64,000 nt of DNA from Perkinsus olseni. Lineage: Eukaryota > Perkinsozoa > Perkinsida. The translations under genes and the position numbers were made by a program. The notes below the pieces were generated by a model. It did no database searches. It was not told the DNA's origin and saw only the letters and a list, made by a program, of their open reading frames with translations. Below are positions 10,844 to 20,690 of the stretch, piece after piece; position 1 is the first letter of the stretch; the number at the start of each line of letters is the position of its first letter. The DNA lies in assembly GCA_013115125.1 (NCBI GenBank), contig JABANN010000032.1, forward strand, positions 1 to 64,000, written 5' to 3'.

Positions 10844-11559
10844 AGGTGTCAGAATATTCGCAATTCCCCTCCTAAGGCTCTCGGTCGGCGATGCAGTTCA
10901 AGTGCTAAGTTACTCCATCGAACTAGCAGTGACTTTTCTTCAAGAGTCGGGTTGTGTTGAATGTGAAATAAGCAAACCTCCGTGCCTCGAGTTAACAAAA
11001 ACTCTTTGTCGGGGGAAGCCTCTGGCTCAGAGGTGACCGCATCACGCGGAGATTTGCCGCCCTCTTTCACTACTCTTGCCACTCCCTGTCTCCTCCTTCG
11101 TACCGCAAATCTCATACTTATCAATGCAAAATTATACAATACGGAACCGCCAAGGCGTGAGGAATTTTCCATAAAAACGCTCGACCCAAAGCAGACTTCG
11201 AGATTGAAGTTAGCATGATGACAACCCCTCAAACCAAAAGCCCTGCTCAGTAGCCCAATGGTTTACGTCCTTTGCGTTGCACCAGAAAGTTCGATACCCG
11301 CCATGGGCAACTCTGAGAACACTACACAGCGCGAGTTATTGAATCGGCATTGTGAGGAGTAGTAAAGGTACACCGGTATAATCGGCCGTTTCAAAACAAG
11401 TGTTCATCATCATCATCATCATCATAGTGGGGCGTGCAATGTACTAGTACACCTCTAAGTTGGTCTAATCGTCACCGAGCGAAGGTCGCATCTTTGCTGT
11501 TGTACAGTGTGGCGTAGCGAATTAGTAAAGAAAAGAAATACGCAGTTTATCACGGAAGG
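10844..11559. other. intergenic stretch, no gene supported
   Basis: It begins with sequence shared with the 3' flank of Dabb B. It holds a (CAT)n run. Opposing ORFs at 10.85-11.23 kb have no recognisable content. Confidence 0.4.
11405..11425 (+). repeat. (CAT)7 microsatellite
   Basis: Seven consecutive CAT triplets in non-coding sequence. Confidence 0.9.
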
Positions 11560-12279
11560 TCACGGACTTGACTGAACATCCAGGAAATACTGTCGGGAGC
11601 TCTCGGGAGTCTCGAGGGCAGGGCCAGCGGTGTTGCCGAGCACCACCGCTCCACTTGGCACGATTGGGAGGTTGGGTCTCATCGCCAGAGCCTGAAGAGG
11701 AGGTTCGGATCTCACAAAGATACTCAGCTTACTGGAGGCCCCCAAAGGAAGTAGGTCATAGTGATCATGGTCGCTACGAAGGCCAAGGCAATCTTGAGGA
11801 AGAGTTGACAGCGTGCTCGGCATCGAGAGTCGCCGCTGTCATCCTCGGAAGGGTTCGACACGATACTTGGCTGGGCCAAGCGATCCTCGGCCAGTAGCTT
11901 GCGACGGAGCTCGCTGTCGGCTCTGTGGTGAGACTCGGCACCTGGGAGGGAGGAGGGTGACGAAATCGACGTAGACAACACTTTCCGCAACGGCGATGTC
12001 CGGAGGACGTAGTGATTGCTGCCCACCGAAATAACGGACGAATATTTACTCGGCAAGCCAGCATCCGTAGGCAGGGCTGCTTCGCCATAGGGTCTCCTCA
12101 ACCGGGACGCAGCGACGGCAGAAGAAGTCGAGGGCACCTGCGAAAGCCACTCGTCCGACCAAGCACGACCGAGACCTCACCTGCTGTCGCATTCTGCCGT
12201 CAGGCCGTAATGATGGGTCGATGGGGGAGGGCGGACTTGGAGACCGAGGCCGCCTTGCGGGTTGGGGTTCGCTGGACAT
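11560..12279 (-). CDS. unrecognised single-pass membrane protein
   Basis: Three exons in phase 0 on the minus strand: 12181-12279, 11733-12137 and 11560-11691, with introns of 43 and 41 nt. The 211-aa product starts MSSEPQPARRPRSPSPPSP (Pro/Ser/Arg-rich, disordered). It then has a long polar region and one transmembrane helix, LFLKIALAFVATMITMTYFL, followed by a 45-residue C-terminal part. The layout suggests a type II or tail-proximal membrane protein. It lies 140 nt downstream of the lipid-transfer gene on the same strand. No family recognised. Confidence 0.65.
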
Positions 12280-12417
12280 GACGGGCCTATCGAGTACTGT
12301 CGCTATTTCCCTTCTAATTCACCAGGCAACCCCACAGCAACGACGGAGCACATAAAAATAAGCAAGACTGTTATGATACAACAATTATCCTGTGCTGCTG
12401 CCACTGCTGCAATATTA

Positions 12418-15400
12418 TCACTTCTTCCGAGACCTCGACGGTGGAGGCCCAGGGCCATCAGCATGTCGATGCTTCTTCTGCTGGCCTCCTCCTCCTCCTC
12501 CTACCGAGTTCCTGGGCGACACAGGCATCCTCGGCGCTATGCTGGCGTTGGCTGGAGCGTATTTCCCGAAGAGTGCTCGGGCCACTTCTTCCCTCGAGAC
12601 AATATGCTCGCCGCCAAAATACTTGGGCTTCCTCGAGAAAGGGTGCAGGACGACCGAACTGAGGGCTTGATGGAAGAATCTGCTGCCCCATTCGTCCAGA
12701 CAATCACGCCAAGTCCAAAGCCTTCTCTTGCGCACATAATGGCGGACCTTCAGGGAGACGTCCTTGAGAGTCATCCTCTTACTCTTATACGAGAACAGAG
12801 CGTTGATGTCGCCGAATCTAATGTACTTGAAAAATATGAGCTCGGCAGGCTTGTCATTTTTGCTGTCTTCTTTTGTCTTGAATCGGTCGGAGAGGGACAT
12901 GTCCTCTCCAGTGGGGTCCAGGAAGATGAAGGCGTAGACCTCCTCGAACATCTGCTGCGTTAAATTCACCACGATCGGCGCCAAGTTGACCGTCACGGCA
13001 TCGTAGATGTGCCACCTCTGCCCGTTGTGCTGGACGATACGGTCTTGCCCTCGGAACTGCAGCAGACTGGTGCCCTTCGAGTGGGCCCCTTTGATGATCT
13101 GCATTCCCTCACTCCCCGTCACTGTGATGTCTCTGAGCTCAAACGAGAACATCATGGGATGCCCAGGGTCCGAGTGAGCGAAGACGTGAGTGCCCGCAGC
13201 GTCGTCGAGCTTCAACCTCAGGAAGACGCTGTCAGCGTGGGCGAGATTCATCGAAAGCTCCCCCACAGTGTACTCGATCACCAGCTTGGACCTCGAGGGA
13301 GAACCATCACCGAAGTCCTCCGAAACCACGTCCGAGATCTCCGACCGCAGCCGCTTGAGCTCGCCAGGGGATATTCGCTCAGTGAGCGTCACTGGCACGT
13401 CAGGCGACTCAGTGTAGGGCTGCGCACTGCGGGAGTTCTCGTCGTCCTCTTCCTCGCCGTCACCATCATCCTCATGCGTGCCTGGACGGTAGAGCAAGCA
13501 CTCCGTGATGACCGAGACAACCTGATGGAAGGAGAGGTCGTCGGCAGCCAAGAAGATCCGCTCGACGCAGGCCTGCACACTGGAGTCGCCCACTGGGAGG
13601 ATGTCCGCAGTGCCCCGGAGGGTGAAGGTGGAGAGCTCTGTAACAGACTTGAGGGCATCATCGTAGGAGCCGCTCCAGGCCACACCACAGGGCTTCGTCG
13701 AACCCACCAGACCGCGGAGACCATCCAGGGTCAGGGCCAGTGTAAGTCTAAGGTTGCTGCTATTATCGACACCAGTGGCGCTGGTGCGATGGCCGCGCAC
13801 CTCGGCGACGGCCTCCCCGATGCAGAGCACCAACTGAGCGCCATTGGGGAGCTTGCCGGCGATGGAGTCCTCCTCTCCGTCGTTGGGGTCGATGTCCTCA
13901 TCGAAGCCCAACTCATCGTTGGTTATGATGGCCTTCACGATCTGCTTCCAAGGGTAGGCCCCAAGGCGGATCTCCTCGACACTCGCAGCTGCCACGGAAA
14001 GGTTGAAGGGTGGCAAGGGTGGTAGAGGGGTGTCGTCAGCATGCTGGCGGACCCACCACGTCCGACCCTCCCCCTGACGATACTCCTCGTCGTAGACCGC
14101 ATGAGCTGCCAGCAGCCTACAGCCACACTTGAACTCCTCTCCACAAGGAGTGCTCGGAGTCGTCGAGAGAGTTGACGTATCCTCATGCTCGATGGTGGCA
14201 GCCTTGCCGTCGGCAGCCGCAGCGTAGTGGCAGTTGAGCTGCACATCGCTGACCCTTAGGACAGCCGAGGCGCTACGACCGACGAGCATGACGGCACTCC
14301 AGGCCTTCTCGATGCGGACGTGGAGAGGCTCTTCTTCTTCGTCCTCGTCCTCGCCAGCGTCGTCATCATAGGAAGCAGCCTCAGGGCGCCGAGCCATGGC
14401 CTCCGTTCTGCACATCTTATCATGGTACTTGAGACCCTCGACGAAGCGCTCTCTCCATCGGTTCATCATTTTGAAGAACTGATCCACATTAAGAAGGGTC
14501 ATCCGCATGCAGCGCTGGATCACTGGCGACCAGCATATCCGAGTGCCGTGGAGGCCAAGGTAGAGGAGGGCAACCTCATGGGGGTCGTCCGAGACTCGAG
14601 ACCGACCAGCGCCGAAAGTGGGCACCAGATTTGAATGCAAGGTCAGGGTGACGTCCTCGATCTCGATGAAGGGGGCCACGTTGCGGAGAGGGTAGGGGTT
14701 GTCCGAGGGCGTGCAGAAAGCGCAGTGCCTCTCGAATGTGGGAGTAAGGCGATGGGGGCGGACGACTTCGAAGCCGATCACGGCATTCCGGATAGAACCC
14801 ACTATGCTGCCGGTGGCGCAGGAAGAGTCGGTCGCTAGACTGATCTCCGAGGCCCCACACCGCCAGGCCCCGCACTTGCAGGTTATCTCCGATAGGAGGA
14901 TATTGAAGGCGACCTTGATGTTACCGAAGATGTTGTTGGCTGAGACCCCGGTGGCACTGGTCGTTCTGAAACGTCTGTGCATGTTCGTAGAAAGGGAGCG
15001 CTTCTTATGGCCGGAAGTGTTGAGGGACACCTTCACGTTCTGACCGTTGATCTGGTAGAAGTCCCTCGGGGAGCCGATGAGCTGCAGCACAATGGGGATG
15101 TGGAACTCCGGTACAACACAGAAGCTGAGCTGCTGGTTGCCAGTCGAGGCCGAGTCCCGGAACTCAGCCGACCAGGAGATGCACACCGGAGGGTCCACGG
15201 TATCCCTCATGGCGTCGGGAGAGCTTGGCAGATTGTGCACCAACAACCGCAACTGCACCGAGTTCACGTGGGAAATCGAGGACCCGGCCCCCCATCTCAA
15301 GGTGGGGTTGGTGAACTCCGCGTCGAACTGGGCGTAGACGGGCTTATCTAGGATGCCCTCCCCCATAGAGTAGACGGCAGCGTTCTTGATGAGGCCTGGC

Positions 15401-18400
15401 TTGAGGTCCTTGAGGTACTCAAGGCCTTTCATGTAAGCTGCTATCTTGTCGATGACGTAGGAGTCGATGTCCCACAGATTGGAACCACCTCGACCTCCGC
15501 TGGTACTGCTGGCAGAACCATTGGTGTTCTTCCGCTGTGGCTGGTCCAAACACCAGGGTTCAGTGAGCCATTGCGCGAGGACCGGGTCCTGCTTCCGGTC
15601 CAGGGCGGGTAGGACCAAGGCCGGCGAGCCCGTAGCACCGTGGGTGTTGAAGACCAGGCGGGCCACGATAGGGTCGGCTGTGAGGAGCTGCAGAGGCTCC
15701 AGCCCACGGACCGCCCACGTGAAGCACATGCCAGACAGGAACTCAACTGAGAGGACCATCCGGAAGGGGTCGGGGATCGGGCCAGGGTCCGGTGCCTCGA
15801 TCGGCTTCAATGCCGGCATGCTATCGTCGCTGCCGCTGCGAGTGGCCCTCCTTGGCGCAGGGGGATGTCTTCCCAACGCTGTGGCGGCCTCGAGTTCCAC
15901 CAGGAGGTCCTCCAACATGTGCTGCAGCTCGGTCAGACGGCAAGACACCGACAAAGCATTTTCAAAGGCAGCAATCTCAGGGCTCACAGTCTCCGTTCCC
16001 AGCACCACGACCGCCCTGGTCCCCTCATCAAGCAGGGCGAAGTGGGCCTCGGGTAAACAGGCCGTGATGACCTTGGGGAGCATCTGGACGATAACAGCGG
16101 TGAGTGTTAACTCCATCTCCTTTGTGTCCTTGAGGTAGGTGAAGTGGATGGCCTCGGAGGAGAGGCAGATACCGGACTTCTCGAGGGGCTCGGGCATATC
16201 GCCATCAACACCGCCGAAATCATCAAAGCTGAACCGCCGCTTTTTGCCAGTGGAGGGGTTCCCCAATAGAACCCGCATCGCACCGCAAAGATCGACGGCC
16301 AGGTCCCTAAGGGGTCCCTTGGGGGGCCCTGTGCTGGTGAACTCGCGATCGAAAGCACGGTAGGCTTCAACCGCTCCCGCCGCCAGGACGGCTGCCTCCC
16401 TGATGCTGCACTCAGCAGTGAGGGCCAGCTTCCTGTTACGGTCCTTCGACCGTCGAACCCACTCTGGGAGTTGGGTGACCCACAGTCTGAAGGTCCGAAG
16501 AGCCCGGGGAGGCTCTCCTGGGTAGCGAGGCACCGGCCGACACCAGTCTCGGTTGACCTTGACGTCGTCCAGGCGGTCGTTGGGGTCACGACGGTAGCAG
16601 GAGACCTTGACGTGGAGGTCGTCCCTCATAGACAGACAGCCGGCGATGGACGGCCGGCAGACAGCGATGTGCATGCTGTCCTTAGTCGGGCCCATTGCGA
16701 GCTCCAAGCTACTCATCTTGATGGGAGGTGTGCCTGGGATAGGGAGGTCGGCCACGACGTTGGTGCCTACGAAGAGCATGGACTTGAACTGAGGGGGGTC
16801 CAAGAAGACTCGAGTTCCGGTGTCCACCACCTCAGGGAACCGATCGATGTCGTGGACGGCCGCCTCGATAAGGTAGTTGATGCAGCCGAAGAGGGCGTCA
16901 TCGAATTTGGTGACGGCGTCTGTGAATAGGACCGCGATAGGGAGCGCTCCCCGCACCGGGCACTGAGCCGAGACGTTCTTGACAAAGTCAGGGACGACCG
17001 GGAAGGGGCCCAGGGGTCTGGACAGCTGCGGGAACACCGAGAGGGGCACCCAGACGTCGATCCGCTTGGCCGTTATGAGCTTCTGATCGGCGCCATCGAC
17101 ACCGTAAAGGATCGGCTCGTCAACGCTCAAGACGAACTTCCACTGCTGATCATCGAACATGAGGAAGCCCTTCTTGGCAAGGAGACGTTGACCAGACCCC
17201 AAGTGGATCTCAACTGACCGGGCATGCAGGCGAACCCTGATCGGGTCCGGGACGTACCGGTAGGGGACAGCTTCCTTGTCGGGAGCCCGGCGGCAGAGTT
17301 CCCAGGCGTAGTACTGCTTCACGATCTCATTTCGCCGTACAATCTTCCAAGGCTTCTTGACTGACTTGAAGACGTCACTAAGATGGTCCACCGCCTTGAA
17401 CCAGGCTATGAAGCTTTCTGGGGCGACGAGGCCCCAGAGGGTGTGGACGTCAACGTCGATGTAGATGCCGCGGCCGTGCACTTCTATGCAGCCGCCGAGC
17501 GGCGGGTCCAACCTCAGCGCTGTCTTCCGCACACCCTCCAGGTCGATGTCGTCCAGCCGCAGCGAGGAGGGGATCTTGATCTCATAGTCGGGCCAGCTCC
17601 CTTCCGAATGCAGGACGCCGGTCACGTTGCTGCCAATGACCTCGCAGCGACCGACGGCAAGGTCGGACACGCTGACCACCAGCGAGGCGACGGTGAAGGT
17701 GCAGCTGACGGCGGGCACGCTCGGGTCTATAACGTCCTTCTCTGGAGGGTCGCCAGAGATGTCGGGATCCGGCTTCTCGATGAGGGGGCCGATGGCCAGC
17801 AGTGATTCGCGGAAGAGCAGCACCGGTACCTCCACCCGCAGGGCGTCGGCAGCGATCTGGACTTCCGGAGTCTCCCGACTAACGTTGGAGCTGAGGGAGC
17901 ACCGAGGAAGGTGGAGCACCTCCCAGCGGTCTGGCTTCAGACTAGACTGACCCTCGAGACGCACGGACTGCCACTTCACCTGGGACACAGGGCCGGCCTT
18001 GGCGAGGGAGAACTCCTCTACGACCACACAGTAGGATACTCGACTCCTGTCCACACCTAGATGGCGGCCCGGTAGAGTGAGGCGGAGGTTGATGATGCCG
18101 ATGTTGATGAAGCAGCTTCTAAAGAGGAGCTCCTTCCACCATGACGCACCGCCAGAGTCCTCAGGGGGCGCGTCTGATCTCTTCCGGCGCCGGACTGTGG
18201 GGTCCTTCTTGGGGACTTCGAGGATGTCGACGGCGATGTCGATCGAGGGAACGACAAGGCCGCGGTTCCAAAGGCTGATTCCCAGCGGGCCAACCTTTGC
18301 GGACACTTTCATCGTCCCGTTGACAGTAGTAAGCTCGACCTCAGCGCCGCCGCCAGAGGGCCGTTTCAGCGCGAAGTCTGCTAATGTCCGCCTCAGGAGA

Positions 18401-18756
18401 ATTTTCAGCACTACCTCCACCAGCCAATAGTAGACAGAAGGGAAGGCAAGGGCCGCCAGAATGGCACAGATGGCGGTTAGGGTTGCCGCCTTCAATGGTA
18501 ATGTCACAAAATATGCGAGGAAGCAGTCCCAGAGCCCCCATAGGGCCGTACTGGGCAATCCTGTCGACAGAATAGTCGTTGAATTAGTGACAATAAATTC
18601 TGAAGGGTTATGGTACTGTGAGAGGCACTCGAACTCAATCCGGGAGAGGTCAGAATGGAGACAAGACTGATAAGGGAACGTGTGACTGCTGGGCAGCGAT
18701 GAAGAAAGTGCAGCCACTTGGTAAGGGCGTCCCCTCAGATCAACTGTACTCTGCAC
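12418..18756 (-). CDS. bridge-like lipid transfer protein, FMP27/Hobbit/BLTP2-like
   Basis: An uninterrupted 2112-codon frame. The family forms long grooves that move lipids between membranes at contact sites, anchored by an N-terminal helix. Seen here: a hydrophobic helix near residue 90 (AATLTAICAILAALAF), then a chorein-like start (LVVPSIDIAVDILEV), long beta-rich stretches, and a C-terminal part with FFKYIRFGDINALFSYKSK and a nearby RLWTWRD segment like the family's C-terminal domain. A Gly-rich, basic tail (SVGGGGGGQQKK) ends it. No intron is needed in 6.3 kb, unlike most neighbours. The start is unclear: the frame opens at a GTG, and the first ATG after the upstream kinase stop (18541) is in another frame, so a short 5' intron or exon is likely. 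VPS13 is the alternative family. Confidence 0.65.
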   Translation of the reverse strand: MQSTVDLRGRPYQVAALSSSLPSSHTFPYQSCLHSDLSRIEFECLSQYHNPSEFIVTNSTTILSTGLPSTALWGLWDCFLAYFVTLPLKAATLTAICAILAALAFPSVYYWLVEVVLKILLRRTLADFALKRPSGGGAEVELTTVNGTMKVSAKVGPLGISLWNRGLVVPSIDIAVDILEVPKKDPTVRRRKRSDAPPEDSGGASWWKELLFRSCFINIGIINLRLTLPGRHLGVDRSRVSYCVVVEEFSLAKAGPVSQVKWQSVRLEGQSSLKPDRWEVLHLPRCSLSSNVSRETPEVQIAADALRVEVPVLLFRESLLAIGPLIEKPDPDISGDPPEKDVIDPSVPAVSCTFTVASLVVSVSDLAVGRCEVIGSNVTGVLHSEGSWPDYEIKIPSSLRLDDIDLEGVRKTALRLDPPLGGCIEVHGRGIYIDVDVHTLWGLVAPESFIAWFKAVDHLSDVFKSVKKPWKIVRRNEIVKQYYAWELCRRAPDKEAVPYRYVPDPIRVRLHARSVEIHLGSGQRLLAKKGFLMFDDQQWKFVLSVDEPILYGVDGADQKLITAKRIDVWVPLSVFPQLSRPLGPFPVVPDFVKNVSAQCPVRGALPIAVLFTDAVTKFDDALFGCINYLIEAAVHDIDRFPEVVDTGTRVFLDPPQFKSMLFVGTNVVADLPIPGTPPIKMSSLELAMGPTKDSMHIAVCRPSIAGCLSMRDDLHVKVSCYRRDPNDRLDDVKVNRDWCRPVPRYPGEPPRALRTFRLWVTQLPEWVRRSKDRNRKLALTAECSIREAAVLAAGAVEAYRAFDREFTSTGPPKGPLRDLAVDLCGAMRVLLGNPSTGKKRRFSFDDFGGVDGDMPEPLEKSGICLSSEAIHFTYLKDTKEMELTLTAVIVQMLPKVITACLPEAHFALLDEGTRAVVVLGTETVSPEIAAFENALSVSCRLTELQHMLEDLLVELEAATALGRHPPAPRRATRSGSDDSMPALKPIEAPDPGPIPDPFRMVLSVEFLSGMCFTWAVRGLEPLQLLTADPIVARLVFNTHGATGSPALVLPALDRKQDPVLAQWLTEPWCLDQPQRKNTNGSASSTSGGRGGSNLWDIDSYVIDKIAAYMKGLEYLKDLKPGLIKNAAVYSMGEGILDKPVYAQFDAEFTNPTLRWGAGSSISHVNSVQLRLLVHNLPSSPDAMRDTVDPPVCISWSAEFRDSASTGNQQLSFCVVPEFHIPIVLQLIGSPRDFYQINGQNVKVSLNTSGHKKRSLSTNMHRRFRTTSATGVSANNIFGNIKVAFNILLSEITCKCGAWRCGASEISLATDSSCATGSIVGSIRNAVIGFEVVRPHRLTPTFERHCAFCTPSDNPYPLRNVAPFIEIEDVTLTLHSNLVPTFGAGRSRVSDDPHEVALLYLGLHGTRICWSPVIQRCMRMTLLNVDQFFKMMNRWRERFVEGLKYHDKMCRTEAMARRPEAASYDDDAGEDEDEEEEPLHVRIEKAWSAVMLVGRSASAVLRVSDVQLNCHYAAAADGKAATIEHEDTSTLSTTPSTPCGEEFKCGCRLLAAHAVYDEEYRQGEGRTWWVRQHADDTPLPPLPPFNLSVAAASVEEIRLGAYPWKQIVKAIITNDELGFDEDIDPNDGEEDSIAGKLPNGAQLVLCIGEAVAEVRGHRTSATGVDNSSNLRLTLALTLDGLRGLVGSTKPCGVAWSGSYDDALKSVTELSTFTLRGTADILPVGDSSVQACVERIFLAADDLSFHQVVSVITECLLYRPGTHEDDGDGEEEDDENSRSAQPYTESPDVPVTLTERISPGELKRLRSEISDVVSEDFGDGSPSRSKLVIEYTVGELSMNLAHADSVFLRLKLDDAAGTHVFAHSDPGHPMMFSFELRDITVTGSEGMQIIKGAHSKGTSLLQFRGQDRIVQHNGQRWHIYDAVTVNLAPIVVNLTQQMFEEVYAFIFLDPTGEDMSLSDRFKTKEDSKNDKPAELIFFKYIRFGDINALFSYKSKRMTLKDVSLKVRHYVRKRRLWTWRDCLDEWGSRFFHQALSSVVLHPFSRKPKYFGGEHIVSREEVARALFGKYAPANASIAPRMPVSPRNSVGGGGGGQQKKHRHADGPGPPPSRSRKK

Positions 18757-18765
18757 AAAACTGAC

Positions 18766-20157
18766 TCAGATCTCGTTGGCTTTGATTCTGGTATTGAAAC
18801 CCTCGCTCATATCACTCGTCGGAGTTGGCGAGGCCCCCGAGTAAGACTGCGGAGCAGCAGCAGGTGGGTCGGCTACGTGCACGACTTGCATGCGACACGC
18901 CGCCCTTGCCGCCTTACGCTCCTCCAAGAGCGCCGTCTTATTCATAAGCAGCTGCGCGGCGGTGGTCTTACTCTTGTGCTCCCGACGAGAGCGCCTGACG
19001 GCATTCATGGCGTCTTCGTACTCGGTGGTCTCCAACAGCCATGAGTGGACCAAGCATTGCTGGACGGTCGGACGGCTGACGGAGTCGGAGGCCGTCATGG
19101 CTTCCATTAGTTCAACTCCGCCCGGGGGCGCATCCGCAGCCAGGACTCCCTCGGCGTCTTGCAGCATATGCCGCAGTACTTGCCCGGCCGACCAGACGTC
19201 CACCTTCTCATTATAAGTCGAACCCGAAGACCAGCCACCCTGATGCCGGGACAGGTACCGAGTGAGGGGAGAGCGATCTGCGGCGTCTCCGAGGGCCTCG
19301 TCACCAGCGGTGACCTCCGGGGCCATGTAGCCGTTGGTGCCAGTCGGTGTCATCATACCACTACTAGTGGCACCGCTCGCTCTTGCCGTGCCTTTCCCAC
19401 CGAAGGCGGACTGGTCTGAGAACCCTATGGGCGTCGACTGGAACCGGCTGGCGATGTTGAAATCGATGAGGACGATGAGAGAGACTTCCAGTCTGTTAGG
19501 TTCGACAGCCACTATGTTAGAAGGCTTCACATCGCGATGGCAAATGTGCTTGCTACTATGAAGGTAAAACAAAGCATTGAGAAGCTGCCTCATGATGTTC
19601 CGGCAAGCAGCTTCAGTGTAGGGGCCAGGGATCTCCTCAAGAGTCTTCCCCGGGACGTACTCCAGAGCCAAATAGATCTTCTCTCCCAAGTAGAGGTTCA
19701 CCGGTCTAACAATATTACGATGATGGAGAGTCCGAAGCATGTCAAATTCACGCTCGGCAAAGCACTCCATCTCCCCGTCCCCACTACGCAGGTACTCCTT
19801 TATGGCGACGGTGGTGGTAGGGCCCGGGGAGCGACTGACGGCCCGCCAGACGGTGCTGGACGATCCACGACCGATCTGCTCGATAAAATGATAATCTTCT
19901 CGGACTTGGACTTCCTCCTCTTGCCGTTCCTTCAAAATCTCGTAAACGCTCGAGCAGGTGAGGTCCAAAGCCTCCGGAACGACATTACTCGACTTCCCGC
20001 GTAATTTTACGCTTTTTCCATCAGAACTTCCGGCATAGGTAGAGAGACTCTTCGGGAGGGTCCCCAATAGTACATGACCGTCAGAGTCCAACTTGGGTAG
20101 GGGGGCTGCCTGGACGTCCGGAAGCTGGATCTTGCGACGCTGTCCTAGCCCAGGCAT
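18766..20157 (-). CDS. serine/threonine protein kinase with DFN motif
   Basis: Intronless, 463 aa. The kinase domain starts near residue 88: IGRGSSSTVW (Gly loop), VAIKEY (ATP Lys), CHRDVKPSN (catalytic loop), LIDFNIASRF (DFN in place of the Mg-binding DFG) and GYMAPEV. Asp is kept, so Mg binding is still possible, and DFN variants are known in active kinases. The C-terminus has a basic stretch (RRSRREHKSK) and a Pro-rich tail. No EF-hands or other domain. The substrate is unknown. The start ATG is preceded by a CTCTTTCCAG acceptor about 35 nt upstream, and the stop lies just before the lipid-transfer gene on the same strand. Confidence 0.85.
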   Translation of the reverse strand: MPGLGQRRKIQLPDVQAAPLPKLDSDGHVLLGTLPKSLSTYAGSSDGKSVKLRGKSSNVVPEALDLTCSSVYEILKERQEEEVQVREDYHFIEQIGRGSSSTVWRAVSRSPGPTTTVAIKEYLRSGDGEMECFAEREFDMLRTLHHRNIVRPVNLYLGEKIYLALEYVPGKTLEEIPGPYTEAACRNIMRQLLNALFYLHSSKHICHRDVKPSNIVAVEPNRLEVSLIVLIDFNIASRFQSTPIGFSDQSAFGGKGTARASGATSSGMMTPTGTNGYMAPEVTAGDEALGDAADRSPLTRYLSRHQGGWSSGSTYNEKVDVWSAGQVLRHMLQDAEGVLAADAPPGGVELMEAMTASDSVSRPTVQQCLVHSWLLETTEYEDAMNAVRRSRREHKSKTTAAQLLMNKTALLEERKAARAACRMQVVHVADPPAAAPQSYSGASPTPTSDMSEGFNTRIKANEI

Positions 20158-20294
20158 AATTTATAGAAAAAGCGGGAAAATGGTAAGGATTATTAAATCC
20201 TGGAAAGAGCACAGTGGTAGTAGTTACTGACCAGCGCAAGAGACATTCACATTGCACGCGTTCCGAATTTCGTGGCGCGTGCCAAAGTCTGCGC

Positions 20295-20313
20295 CGGCGG
20301 CGGCGGCGGCGGC
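20295..20313 (+). repeat. (CGG)n run
   Basis: About six CGG triplets in the divergent intergenic region between the kinase and eIF4E. Confidence 0.85.
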
Positions 20314-20668
20314 GCCGTCTCGTCTCGAACGATATTCTCCCCTTGTTGTAAAAGAAGGCTGTTAGGATATTGGCAATTTCGTCTTCGCCATGGTTCAGGC
20401 TGAGATATCTCCTACACTCTCCCAGCCACGTGCTCCCAAGCTTCTTCCGCCCTCGGAGGCCACTACGTCCTCAGCAGCGGTTTATGTACAGCCAGCTGGA
20501 CGCCTCGTGAACCTCAACTGTCTATTAGCACTCAAGGGAGCTTTACCAAAAATGACAGACCGGTCCTACCACACCTTCCGGAAATGCTTGCTTCAGGAGA
20601 AACAGGGCACTTCCTGAAGGCCTCTACTCCTTTGGTCACGGAGGAGCCTTGCCTTGTAGTTATTAATT

Positions 20669-20687
20669 TTCTATTTGCTTTTCTAAG
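20669..20687 (+). promoter_or_regulatory. pyrimidine tract plus AG before eIF4E start (probable trans-splice acceptor)
   Basis: TTTTCTATTTGCTTTTCTAAG directly precedes GTG-ATG of eIF4E, leaving a three-base untranslated exon start. This is what spliced-leader addition would need. Confidence 0.5.
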
Positions 20688-20690
20688 GTG

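Noticed and set aside
13009-16589. Long plus-strand ORFs (up to 338 codons) opposite the lipid-transfer gene
   Set aside because: Mirror frames of a GC-rich 2112-codon gene. They show no recognisable domains and lack splice or start signals.
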